From: Candidatus Bathyarchaeota archaeon
GTDB lineage: Archaea; Thermoproteota; Bathyarchaeia; Bathyarchaeales; Bathyarchaeaceae
Length of the DNA: 6,982 bases
Reading direction: 5' to 3'
NCBI GenBank assembly: GCA_026014605.1
Contig: JAOZIC010000128.1
Location: forward strand, 1-6,982
The notes under the pieces are model-generated. The model was not told where the DNA came from. It searched no databases and worked only from the letters and a program-made list of their open reading frames with translations. A program made the position numbers and the translations under genes. Positions 1-5,868 of the stretch are shown piece by piece; positions within the stretch are counted from its first letter, which is position 1, and each line of letters opens with the position of its first letter.

Positions 1-139
1 CAAGTGACGTAGATATTACATCAAATACGCTAACAACAACAAGTGCTGCAGAATATCTTGTGGCCACATCAAAACCAAACTCTAACGCTTTATCTGCAGT
101 ATCCGAACCATCAACAGCAACCAAAATCTTGCTAAACAA
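1..139 (-). CDS. Universal stress protein (UspA family), N-terminal part, cut by window edge
   Basis: Reading the complement from a TTG at 139 gives 46 codons that begin MFSKILVAVDGSDTADKAL and run off the window at position 1. The hydrophobic first strand followed by the VAVDGS turn and the alanine-rich helix (about residues 14-29), then a second strand ALVVVSVFDV, is the standard start of a UspA alpha/beta domain; the Asp in VDGSD usually contacts the nucleotide in ATP-binding members. These are small cytoplasmic proteins, often dimers, linked to stress survival, and their precise role here cannot be told. The TTG start is preferred because it sits directly before the conserved K-I-L-V-A-V-D pattern, and no ATG or GTG lies in frame in the residues just upstream. 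A GGGG stretch (complement of 146-149) lies about 6 nt upstream. The C-terminal two thirds, including any G-2x-G-9x-G-S/T ATP motif, is outside the window. Confidence 0.85.
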   Translation of the reverse strand, partial: MFSKILVAVDGSDTADKALEFGFDVATRYSAALVVVSVFDVISTSL

Positions 140-170
140 ACAAAGCCCCAAATACCAATCGGATTTTGAG

Positions 171-178
171 CGTATATC
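171..178 (-). promoter_or_regulatory. Possible TATA box for the universal stress gene
   Basis: On the minus strand this reads GATATACG. Transcription starting about 25 nt downstream would begin near position 148, leaving a leader of roughly 9 nt before the TTG start at 139. The spacing suits an archaeal promoter, but the box is not a perfect consensus match. Confidence 0.3.
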
Positions 179-428
179 ATTTGTGTGCACACCTTATTCT
201 GCTAAAACCCTAACTTTTGGCGCCTGAGACCTAAAATTAATCCACAATTGACGTTTATGTTCGAAGCTTATATAGGGGTCTAAAACAGCAGGAACTGCAG
301 TCTGCTATCAAGCAAAATCCATTTTTTTGAACCAAAATTAGACGTGACTTGCACCAAAATGTTGTCTGTTTTGTGAAAACGAGCTATCAATGGTCCATTG
401 TTTCTGAAAAAATCACTTGAATTTACGC

Positions 429-478
429 CGCAGAGTGTTACAATCCACGAAAACGACCCGTTTTTTGTAACCTCTGTG
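429..478. repeat. Long bulged hairpin in non-coding DNA
   Basis: The left arm 431-443 (CAGAGTGTTACAA) pairs with the right arm 465-476 (TTGTAACCTCTG) over 12 base pairs with a single bulged T at 436. Inside it a second perfect stem, AAAACG (450-455) with CGTTTT (459-464), closes a three-base ACC loop. The stem can be extended outward by a G-T pair and a C-G pair to 429 and 478. The only unpaired internal part is 444-449 on the left side. This is far more structure than the surrounding AT-rich DNA, but the strand that is transcribed, if any, is unknown. Confidence 0.6.
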
Positions 479-569
479 TCCTAACTTGATTCTAAATATG
501 CACTCATTAAGAAGTTACATCTATAGTGTACTTGTTGACCTAACTATTTCTTTGAAATACGATTGGAAT

Positions 570-610
570 AAAATTTTGGTTCTGCGAATTTTACCGAAAG
601 CCAAAATTTT
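570..610. repeat. Perfect 10-bp inverted repeat with 21-nt loop
   Basis: AAAATTTTGG at 570-579 is the exact reverse complement of CCAAAATTTT at 601-610. The AT-rich inner part is itself palindromic, so part of the match is cheap. It shares base 601 with the next inverted repeat, so the two stems compete. Confidence 0.4.
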
Positions 611-671
611 TGACATTTTTTAATAAATATTTTGTAATATGTTACTTCATTTTTGTGCTTTCGGTCGAAAG
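593..671. repeat. Inverted repeat ACCGAAAGC / GCTTTCGGT with a competing local hairpin
   Basis: ACCGAAAGC at 593-601 is the exact reverse complement of GCTTTCGGT at 657-665, with an AT-rich loop of 55 nt. The right arm can instead fold on its neighbour: CTTTC (658-662) with GAAAG (667-671) around the tetraloop GGTC. The element CGAAAG therefore occurs twice (595-600 and 666-671), giving two mutually exclusive pairings. Confidence 0.4.
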
Positions 672-758
672 TTTAATGGTCACTTCGGAAAATTTAACAA
701 TGTTTTTTTGGGGTCAACACCGAAGTTTGACGAAACATGCAGAAGTCAAAAAATCAGT

Positions 759-977
759 TCATTCAGGAACAAACGGATAGTAATCATAGAAGTTACTTGT
801 TTGCGCTGTTAGTGATTTTGAAAAGGCAGTTGGTGAATATTCTGTGATTGTGCATTGTGATGAACCCATGGTTTCAACGTCTATACTTTCAGGTTTTGTT
901 TGGATATCTGCATCACCCAGTAAGTCGCAATACCCCGTTAGCCCAGCGGATACCGTGACCCCTTCATTTAGTGTGCC
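759..977 (-). pseudogene. Possible eroded coding remnant, family unknown
   Basis: The complement of this stretch is an uninterrupted frame of 72 codons ending in TGA (759-761). It lies just after a TAG (978-980) and has no ATG, GTG or TTG until residue 37 (ATG at 869). The translation starts GTLNEGVTVSAGLTGYCDLL and continues with an acidic, Ser/Thr-rich part ending FYDYYPFVPE. Its composition is much more protein-like than the other frames here, and local GC is higher around 910-980. Ten further plausible residues (AGAIYKIHNW) lie upstream of the TAG before another stop. It could be the tail of a decayed surface or secreted protein gene. I do not recognise a family, and chance openness is a real alternative. 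Confidence 0.2.
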
Positions 978-1081
978 CTACCAATTGTGTATTTTATATA
1001 TTGCTCCGGCTCAAAGTTTGGTTTTTAACACGAAAGGCGTTTTTCAGATGTTAATTCATGGGTTTTTTTACAGTTTTAGCT

Positions 1082-1123
1082 CTAATCAGAATGTTTTCTA
1101 TTGCATGCGCTAACCAGAATGTT
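1082..1123. repeat. Direct repeat CTAAYCAGAATGTT, 28 bp apart
   Basis: CTAATCAGAATGTT (1082-1095) and CTAACCAGAATGTT (1110-1123) match at 13 of 14 positions with a 28-bp period. A weaker relative, CAGATGTTAAT, is at 1045-1055. They lie 130-210 bp upstream of cofE. The function is unknown; spaced direct copies could be binding sites of a regulator. Confidence 0.4.
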
Positions 1124-1138
1124 AATAGTTTATGTTAG

Positions 1139-1168
1139 AACTGTCAAAAAAACGCAGTTTGAACAGTT
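1139..1168. repeat. Hairpin upstream of cofE with AACTGT / ACAGTT arms
   Basis: AACTGTCAAA (1139-1148) pairs with TTTGAACAGTT (1158-1168) over 10 bp with one bulged A at 1162 and a 9-nt loop. It ends about 90 bp before the cofE start and upstream of the likely TATA box. The AACTGT and ACAGTT arms resemble those of the palindromes near the recombinase at the other end of the window. Confidence 0.4.
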
Positions 1169-1213
1169 GTAATAACAATTTACATGTTTTTTGGTTTTGT
1201 TCTTGTTTGCGAA

Positions 1214-1222
1214 TAATATTAA
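1214..1222 (+). promoter_or_regulatory. Likely TATA box for the cofE-nuclease unit
   Basis: An AATATTAAA-like AT block lies here. Transcription beginning about 25 nt downstream (near 1243) would give a short leader that just contains the GAAGGA ribosome-binding sequence at 1247-1252. The position is convincing, but the box itself is only a moderate match. Confidence 0.35.
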
Positions 1223-1255
1223 ACCATCCACAACAAATCATCTAAAGAAGGAAAA

Positions 1256-2017
1256 TTGTTGAATAACGTCCAAATAATACCCATAACTGGCCTGTCAATA
1301 ATCAAAGAAGGCAATGATATTGCTCAGCTAATTTGTCAGGCCACAGAAAAACAAGGCACTCCGATTGAAAACAACGATGTTATCGTAGTTACCCATGTTA
1401 TTGTTGCCCGTGCAGAAGGAAACGTTGTAGACGTTGACACAGTTACACCTAGTGAATATGCCAAAAAAATAGCCAACAAAACACAAAAAGACCCAAAGTT
1501 GGTTGAAGTTATTCTAAGAGAGTCCCAAAAAGTTGTGCGCACAAGTAAGGGAAAACTGATTACACAAACAAAACATGGCATAGTGTGCGCAAACTCAGGT
1601 ATTGATCAATCTAATGTTGCAGGAACCAGCATAGTAGCACTTTTGCCCGAAGACTCTAATCAATCAGCCAAAAAAATCAGGGAAGGAATTCGCAAAAATT
1701 GTGGAAAAGACGTCGCAGTTATTGTTTCTGATACTCATGGTCGCCCCTTCCGCCGTGGCGAAATCAACATCGCTTTAGGCACATGTGGTTTTGAACCGTT
1801 ACGGGACAGGCGCGGAGAGAAAGACCTTTTTGGGTATACCATACGACTCAAAAGAACTGCAATTGCCGATGAGCTGGCTTCTGCGGCTGAACTGGTGATT
1901 GGACAAACTAACGAGGGTATTCCCGCAGCAATAATCAGAGGGTACAACTATCCAAAATCTGAAACCGTAGATGCAACTAAGATGCTGCGTTCTGCAAAGG
2001 AAGACTTGTTCATTTGA
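1256..2017 (+). CDS. cofE: Coenzyme F420-0:L-glutamate ligase (gamma-glutamyl ligase CofE)
   Basis: CofE adds one, then further, L-glutamates by gamma linkage to coenzyme F420-0, using GTP and divalent metal in the cytoplasm, which finishes the F420 tail. The 253-residue product has the length and block order of archaeal CofE. An N-terminal IIPITGL strand (8-13) is followed by DVIVVTHVIVARAEG (41-55), HGIVCANSGIDQSN (107-120), LLPEDSNQSA (129-138), VSDTHGRPFRRG (157-168), then GFEPLRDRRGEKDLFGY (178-194) and ADELASAAELVIGQTNEG (204-221). Acidic residues in NSGID and VSDT are likely metal or GTP ligands by family analogy. Two adjacent TTG codons could start it. The one at 1259 is 6 nt from GAAGGA (1247-1252) and so may be the true start, which would remove one residue. 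Only this F420 gene is present; other cof genes must lie elsewhere. It is followed 22 bp later by a nuclease gene on the same strand. Confidence 0.93.
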   Translation: MLNNVQIIPITGLSIIKEGNDIAQLICQATEKQGTPIENNDVIVVTHVIVARAEGNVVDVDTVTPSEYAKKIANKTQKDPKLVEVILRESQKVVRTSKGKLITQTKHGIVCANSGIDQSNVAGTSIVALLPEDSNQSAKKIREGIRKNCGKDVAVIVSDTHGRPFRRGEINIALGTCGFEPLRDRRGEKDLFGYTIRLKRTAIADELASAAELVIGQTNEGIPAAIIRGYNYPKSETVDATKMLRSAKEDLFI

Positions 2018-2039
2018 AACGTTTCGGAGCCAAGAATAG

Positions 2040-2762
2040 ATGACTGCCACAACTGATGTCCTGATTGCGTTACTGAAACAAACAGGCACCGGAAATGCCT
2101 CAAATGAAGATATTGCGAAAGAAGCCAAGGTTCCTGTTCAGGTTGCCAACAATATTTTAGGTGGTCTTCGTGAAATTGGAGCCATCGAACATGATAACGA
2201 ACACATCGAACTATCTTCGAACCAGCGTGTAAAGCTTGCCATTCACGCCATCAACAATGGAACAGATATTGAAAGAGTCAGCAAAGTACTTGAATGGAAA
2301 GAATTTGAAAACTTTACAGCCACAGCCTTTGAAAAAAACAATTACGAGGTCAAACGAAACTTCAGATTCAAAGCAGCCCAAAGACGATGGGAAATCGACG
2401 TACTAGCGATTAGTGAACCAATAATCGTATGCGTAGATTGCAAACGTTGGCGGCGCGGTTGGGGAAATTCAGCAATATCACGAGTTGCTGATGCACAGGC
2501 TCAACGAACACAAGTATTAGCAAACAGTCTGCATTTTCTGCAACAAAAAGCGGGTGTGCAAGATTGGGAGCATGCAACGCTTTTTCCGGTGATTTTGTCT
2601 TTGTTTCCAGGGCCTGTGAAGTTTTACAGTAAAGTGCCCGTTGTTCCTATTTTGCAGCTTCAAAATTTTGTTGACGAATTTTTAGGTTACACTAAAGATT
2701 TGGCTCATTTTCAAGCAAAAATGGGTCCTAAACTGTCAGAGTATCTCGACGGCGGAAAGTAA
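2040..2762 (+). CDS. Winged-helix plus Mrr-like PD-(D/E)XK nuclease
   Basis: This 240-residue protein has two parts. Residues about 4-58 look like a winged-helix DNA-binding domain: LIALLKQTG, the helix-turn-helix SNEDIAKEAKVPVQVANNIL (21-40), then GGLREIGAIEHDNEHIEL as recognition helix end and wing. Residues about 84-215 match the Mrr catalytic fold of restriction-type endonucleases. WKEFENFTATAFEKNNYEV (86-104) is the first helix with Glu88/Glu90. The active-site strands carry WEIDVLA (117-123, Asp120) and VDCKRW (132-137), a D-x-K in place of the usual E-x-K. A conserved-looking Gln-rich helix (ADAQAQRTQVL, 150-160) follows. It probably cuts or binds DNA in the cytoplasm. There is no methyltransferase or specificity gene beside it, so a repair or type IV-like role is as likely as classical restriction. 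ATG start with GGAG at 2026-2029. It sits 22 bp after cofE and its end overlaps eL33 by 27 bp. Confidence 0.8.
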   Translation: MTATTDVLIALLKQTGTGNASNEDIAKEAKVPVQVANNILGGLREIGAIEHDNEHIELSSNQRVKLAIHAINNGTDIERVSKVLEWKEFENFTATAFEKNNYEVKRNFRFKAAQRRWEIDVLAISEPIIVCVDCKRWRRGWGNSAISRVADAQAQRTQVLANSLHFLQQKAGVQDWEHATLFPVILSLFPGPVKFYSKVPVVPILQLQNFVDEFLGYTKDLAHFQAKMGPKLSEYLDGGK

Positions 2763-3002
2763 AGCCGTTCCAGGTATCCCTCTTCTGAAACGACTTCTTA
2801 CCAGACCGTTTTTCCCGTGTGCAGCCACGATTTTTCCGGTTATCTTATGTTCGTTGACTGGCCATGCAACCTTTTTTCCGATGAGCGCTGTTGTTTGGTC
2901 AAGTGAATCTATGTTGGAAAATTTGAGAATGCATTCTTTGGTGCTTTGACTTTTTGGTCCTGTTCTGTAACAGAGTATACGCCCTGCAAGGTTATCAGAC
3001 AA
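2736..3002 (-). CDS. rpl35ae: Large-subunit ribosomal protein eL33 (L35Ae)
   Basis: An 88-residue basic protein of the L35Ae family, a protein of the large ribosomal subunit shared by eukaryotes and only some archaea. The family pattern is clear: GRILCYRTGPKSQ (7-19), ECILKF (23-28), LIGKKVAW (40-47), then the signature GKIVAAHGKNG (56-66) and VRSRFRRGIPGTAL (68-81), closing with VEIL. The frame stays open upstream to a TTG at 3074, but I prefer the TTG at 3002. It gives the usual family length and begins right at the conserved part. It also has GGGGGA (complement of 3012-3017) 9 nt upstream, and a TATA box (3046-3053) lies in the extra N-terminal segment. The 3' end overlaps the convergent nuclease gene by 27 bp. 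It has its own promoter although it follows the ABC permease on the same strand. Confidence 0.92.
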   Translation of the reverse strand: MSDNLAGRILCYRTGPKSQSTKECILKFSNIDSLDQTTALIGKKVAWPVNEHKITGKIVAAHGKNGLVRSRFRRGIPGTALLSAVEIL

Positions 3003-3011
3003 ACTCGTGAG

Positions 3012-3017
3012 TCCCCC
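3012..3017 (-). promoter_or_regulatory. Ribosome-binding site deciding the eL33 start
   Basis: The complement reads GGGGGA, 9 nt before the TTG at 3002. It is the strongest purine-rich match near any candidate start of this frame and supports the shorter 88-residue product. Confidence 0.6.
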
Positions 3018-3045
3018 TGATAGCACTGTTATATGGTTGATTGTG

Positions 3046-3053
3046 GTATATAC
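3046..3053 (-). promoter_or_regulatory. TATA box (with BRE-like purines) of the eL33 gene
   Basis: The minus strand reads CGAAAAC followed by GTATATAC. The purine-rich CGAAAA just upstream fits a TFB-responsive element. A start about 25 nt downstream falls near 3025, giving a leader of about 23 nt that contains GGGGGA. All parts agree with translation from the TTG at 3002. Confidence 0.6.
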
Positions 3054-3070
3054 GTTTTCGTATTGTCTAT

Positions 3071-4945
3071 TCAACTAGTTGATGAAATTGCTTCAAGTGC
3101 GGTTTTCTTAATTGAATGTAGAGAAGGATACAATGCTGATGCACTTATAACACATATTACACAAAAGAGTCCAACTGTGACCGAAATAAGTGTAGACTGT
3201 GAACTTGTGGGGCTTGGAATCAAGAACTCAAAAGACATCAGTAACCCCAAGCTGATTCCAATCAATCCGCTGACCAATATGATTACAAGCGCCTGCGCAA
3301 AAACGATTTTGATTACCGAAAACGGTTTTGCCCCAAGGGCTCGCATTATACCAAATTCGTGTTCCTGCCCAGAAACCGCGAGCATCATATAACTAAACAA
3401 AGAAACAGCCGCCGTAACCAGAGAAAACAACGGCAGAAACATTACAACTGACCATGTTTTATTCAAAAAGGATAGGCTTTTTGATACAAATTGGTTAAGG
3501 TTTACTGCGGTCATATTGTTTTGTATGGCAAATTCTTGTATGTCACTGAGAACTTGGGCGTTTGCAGCAGGGTCTGTTTGTAAGAAAAGTATGTTGTACG
3601 CCGGTTTACCTGTTTGATTTTGCAAACTTTCTAAGGGCACATAAACAACTTTCCCGCTATTTAGGGGGTCTACGCAGACGCCTACATTGTCGTAGGGGTG
3701 CCCATTTTTTTCAATCAAGCTGATTCTTTGGTTTAGTACGTCAGAATACATTGAAGCAGCCAAAGAATTGCCAATCATTGCAACTTTTTGCTCATTTACC
3801 CCTAGTTTTTCGCCAAGAATCATCCAGTTGTTAACTACTTTTTCGGGGTCAACACCCAAAACAAGTGCAGAGTCTGAACGGTCACCGCCAATAATTACTG
3901 CATTTGTTTGGGTTATACCATCATAGACAACGCCCTTACCTTCATGTACAGTTGTTTCAAAGATTAGTCGGGGGTCAACAATACTTACTCCTGAAATCTG
4001 TTCTAAGTTTGAAACAAAATCTGTGGAGATTTCAAAAGATGAATCAAGAAAATCAAAGTCTGACGGTTCTATTGTTTGGTAAAACTTGGACAGTAACCCC
4101 ACATAATGTTCAGTTACGTCCGTATGTCCTACAATAACAACGTTTTCGCCGATTGCTCGCTCAACATAATTTGAGGTAGTTTGATTGGAAATCATGCCTC
4201 CGGCAATTGCAACAGTGGTTAACGTCAAAACCACTGTTAGACATAAGATTGCTTGGATAGTTCCCGAGGGGCGGCGAATTAAGTTACGAAATGCAATTTT
4301 GAATGTTAATCCCAGTCTAGATGGAATTCGTTTTGCGGTTCCTGACATGGTTCCAAGCAAAAAGATTGGAGACATTGCTTCTGCGGGTCGGGCTTTTGCT
4401 GCTTTGCGTATGGGTAGCGCACCAAAAAAGTGTGAAGAAACTATGAGTATAACACAGGTTGCAGCAACGGCTACTATGTTTACGTTTTGTGAAATCTGAA
4501 ATCCAGTAGAATTCAAAAAAATTGATACTGCAAAAAATGATGTCAGCCCCAGAATTATTCCTGTTGCTGCGCTTGCTAAAACAAGTAATGACAGTTCAGT
4601 TAGGAAATAAACTAAAACGGAGTTGCTCAGGCAACCTGAGGATTTCATTATTCCGATGTCTTTCATTCTTTCGGACATGGTTAGATTGACAAGAAAAGAC
4701 GTGACCAGTGGACCAATTATCATGTTAAGAGCAGTAACAATCAAAACAAACTGGTACAGTATGCCCGAAAAACCATTACTTAACTGACCGCCACGACTTA
4801 AGAAACCGATGTCAAACCCCAGATTGTCTGCAAATATCGCCAAAAAAATTGTTGTTGCAAACGAGATTGTCAAACCAATAAAAGTCAGCGTTGTTTGCGT
4901 TTTTCGTCGGGTTAAATCTTTTATCGGAAACGAGACTTCACTCAT
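3071..4945 (-). CDS. ABC exporter permease with two FtsX-like halves (MacB/LolE-related)
   Basis: This 624-residue membrane protein would pair with the ATPase encoded just before it, in the type VII (FtsX/MacB/LolCDE) ABC class, whose members transduce ATP-driven movement across the membrane. I see about eight membrane segments, near residues 18-39, 62-88, 109-143, 152-175, 228-251, 497-524, 546-574 and 586-606. Each half starts with a basic amphipathic helix (FPIKDLTRRKTQTTLTF; FKIAFRNLIRRPSGTIQ) and has the coupling-helix signature (SERMKDIGIMKSSGC at 91-105; QEHEFGIMRALGAK at 527-540). Only the second half has a large outer domain (about 252-496); in the first half the matching loop is about 22 residues. 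The ATG at 4945 is chosen because it begins just before the first amphipathic helix and overlaps the ATPase stop (ATGAGTGA), suggesting coupled translation. An upstream in-frame start at 5020 would lie deep inside the ATPase gene. The substrate is unknown. Confidence 0.88.
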   Translation of the reverse strand: MSEVSFPIKDLTRRKTQTTLTFIGLTISFATTIFLAIFADNLGFDIGFLSRGGQLSNGFSGILYQFVLIVTALNMIIGPLVTSFLVNLTMSERMKDIGIMKSSGCLSNSVLVYFLTELSLLVLASAATGIILGLTSFFAVSIFLNSTGFQISQNVNIVAVAATCVILIVSSHFFGALPIRKAAKARPAEAMSPIFLLGTMSGTAKRIPSRLGLTFKIAFRNLIRRPSGTIQAILCLTVVLTLTTVAIAGGMISNQTTSNYVERAIGENVVIVGHTDVTEHYVGLLSKFYQTIEPSDFDFLDSSFEISTDFVSNLEQISGVSIVDPRLIFETTVHEGKGVVYDGITQTNAVIIGGDRSDSALVLGVDPEKVVNNWMILGEKLGVNEQKVAMIGNSLAASMYSDVLNQRISLIEKNGHPYDNVGVCVDPLNSGKVVYVPLESLQNQTGKPAYNILFLQTDPAANAQVLSDIQEFAIQNNMTAVNLNQFVSKSLSFLNKTWSVVMFLPLFSLVTAAVSLFSYMMLAVSGQEHEFGIMRALGAKPFSVIKIVFAQALVIILVSGLIGISLGLLMSFEFLIPSPTSSQSTLISVTVGLFCVICVISASALYPSLHSIKKTALEAISSTS

Positions 4946-5618
4946 TTCTGGTAAGTCTCCCGTTCTTAAGGTATAGCGAACGTGTTGAAAGCTCCAACAG
5001 TTTTGGGTCATGGGTTGCAACGATAACGGTTTTTCCTTCTTTCTTGATTTTGTGCAGAATCTTAACTATCTCTTCGCCAGTGTTTGCATCCAAGTTGCCC
5101 GTAGGTTCATCCGCTAACAGAAGGGGCGGATTATTTGCTAACGCTCGGGCAAATTCAATTCTTTGGCGTTCACCTCCGCTTAGTTGTGCTGGAAAATGGT
5201 TTGCCCGATGTTCTAATCCAACAAGTTTGAGCAAATCTTCAGAGCGGTCGAACAGGTTTTTTGCTTTCCAACCTGCGAGTTCTATAACAAAGGCAATGTT
5301 TTCTATTGCAGTTAAAGTTGAACTTAGATTATATGACTGAAAAACAAACCCGACGTATGTTGACCGAAATGTTGCCAGAAAGTTTTCGTCGTACGCGTTT
5401 AGGTCGTGGTCAAACACTTCTATTGTTCCAGATGTGGGTTTGTCCAATGCGCCAATCAGATTTAGTAGTGTTGACTTTCCTGCACCTGAAGGCCCATAAA
5501 TTGAAACAAACTCTCCAGTGTTTACCGTGAGGTCCAAGTTCCTTAGTGCTTCAACAACAACCGTGTCAACCTCAAATTTCTTGCCTAGACCTTGTGCTTT
5601 AACTGCTGTAGATTTCAT
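4938..5618 (-). CDS. ABC transporter ATP-binding protein (LolD/MacB type)
   Basis: A 226-residue nucleotide-binding subunit for the permease encoded next to it. All ATPase motifs are intact: Walker A GPSGAGKST (42-50), Q-loop FVFQSYNL (Gln94), signature LSGGERQR (146-153), Walker B LLLADEP (166-172), D-loop GNLD (174-177) and switch His203 in ATHDP. The phrase ADEPTGNLD and the LSGGERQRIEFARALANNP block are typical of the LolD/MacB/FtsE group, which drives mechanotransmission or lipid/peptide export rather than classic uptake. It would sit on the cytoplasmic face of the membrane. I prefer the ATG at 5618, which gives the usual short N-terminus before GLGKKF; a GTG at 5633 would add five residues (MGKKP) but lacks a ribosome-binding sequence. 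Its stop overlaps the permease start by 8 bp, so the two form an operon with the ATPase first. Confidence 0.95.
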   Translation of the reverse strand: MKSTAVKAQGLGKKFEVDTVVVEALRNLDLTVNTGEFVSIYGPSGAGKSTLLNLIGALDKPTSGTIEVFDHDLNAYDENFLATFRSTYVGFVFQSYNLSSTLTAIENIAFVIELAGWKAKNLFDRSEDLLKLVGLEHRANHFPAQLSGGERQRIEFARALANNPPLLLADEPTGNLDANTGEEIVKILHKIKKEGKTVIVATHDPKLLELSTRSLYLKNGRLTRNE

Positions 5619-5672
5619 AGGTTTTTTGCCCACGTTGAGGTCTTGGAAATGTCTTTGAAAGTGTTATGGTAC

Positions 5673-5687
5673 AACAGTTTGATGAAA
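5673..5687. repeat. Copy of AACAGTTTGAYGAAA element in the ABC operon leader
   Basis: AACAGTTTGATGAAA here matches 14 of 15 bases of AACAGTTTGACGAAA at 6037-6051, in the same orientation and same intergenic stretch. It lies 55 bp before the ATPase ATG and just downstream of the proposed TATA box, a position where a bound repressor could act. Confidence 0.35.
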
Positions 5688-5718
5688 ACAGGATGTAGAA
5701 ACGCTCTAGTTTTGTGGT

Positions 5719-5726
5719 GATATACC
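5719..5726 (-). promoter_or_regulatory. Possible TATA box of the ABC exporter operon
   Basis: The minus strand reads GGTATATC. A start near 5698 would give an 80-nt leader before the ATPase ATG, long for an archaeal message. No clear purine-rich TFB element precedes it, so this is tentative. Confidence 0.22.
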
Positions 5727-5793
5727 TAAGAGAAAAATGGTGCCAAAGAGGGAGTTTGGTGATGCTTTTGTATCCACCAACACGGAAAAGCGG

Positions 5794-5868
5794 CACTTAC
5801 AATTTTTTGACAAAAACGCTCATAACTCCATTTCAGCGCATGGTTAACACTTACAACTTTTAACTCCA
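5794..5868. repeat. Short direct repeat CACTTACAAYTTTT ... TAACTCCA
   Basis: CACTTACAATTTTT (5794-5807) and CACTTACAACTTTT (5848-5861) differ at one base and lie 54 bp apart. Each is followed by TAACTCCA (5823-5830 and 5861-5868), so the second copy is a shortened version of the first block. No function is apparent. Confidence 0.35.

Larger units (their letters stand above)
140..1255. other. 1.1 kb stretch without a convincing intact gene
   Basis: This stretch separates the divergent stress-protein gene (minus) from cofE (plus). Stops are frequent in the frames I read, and the longest plus-strand open frame (844-1113) has no family resemblance and a composition I do not trust. I saw no tRNA T-arm, SRP RNA or RNase P RNA hallmark and no CRISPR-like array. 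It does contain a bulged hairpin (429-478), nested inverted repeats (570-671), a possible eroded minus-strand coding remnant (759-977), a direct repeat (1082-1123) and a hairpin (1139-1168), listed separately. Its size is large for a compact archaeal genome, so an unrecognised RNA or a decayed gene is possible. Confidence 0.6.

Noticed and set aside
857..863. GTGATGA, a C-box match for a C/D guide RNA
   Set aside because: No D box (CTGA) at the expected distance and no internal C'/D' pair.
920..965. tRNA-like stretch (TAGCCCAGCGGATACC resembles a D-arm)
   Set aside because: No matching T-arm with GGTTCGAATCC-like loop, no acceptor-stem pairing and no anticodon arm on either strand.
844..1113. 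89-codon open frame on the plus strand
   Set aside because: No recognisable family, no promoter or ribosome-binding sequence at its start, and a composition typical of an antisense shadow; the complementary strand looks more coding-like over much of it.
3003..3074. N-terminal extension of eL33 to the TTG at 3074
   Set aside because: It would add 24 residues not typical of the family, and the segment contains the gene's own TATA box and ribosome-binding site.
4946..5020. N-terminal extension of the permease to an ATG at 5020
   Set aside because: It lies wholly within the ATPase coding sequence, and the membrane-proximal amphipathic helix starts right after the ATG at 4945.
5737..5847. 36-codon plus-strand frame starting MVPKREFGDAF
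   Set aside because: The translation is plausible, but there is no family match, the only TATA-like box is 11 nt upstream (too close), and it overlaps the direct repeat; not supportable as a gene.
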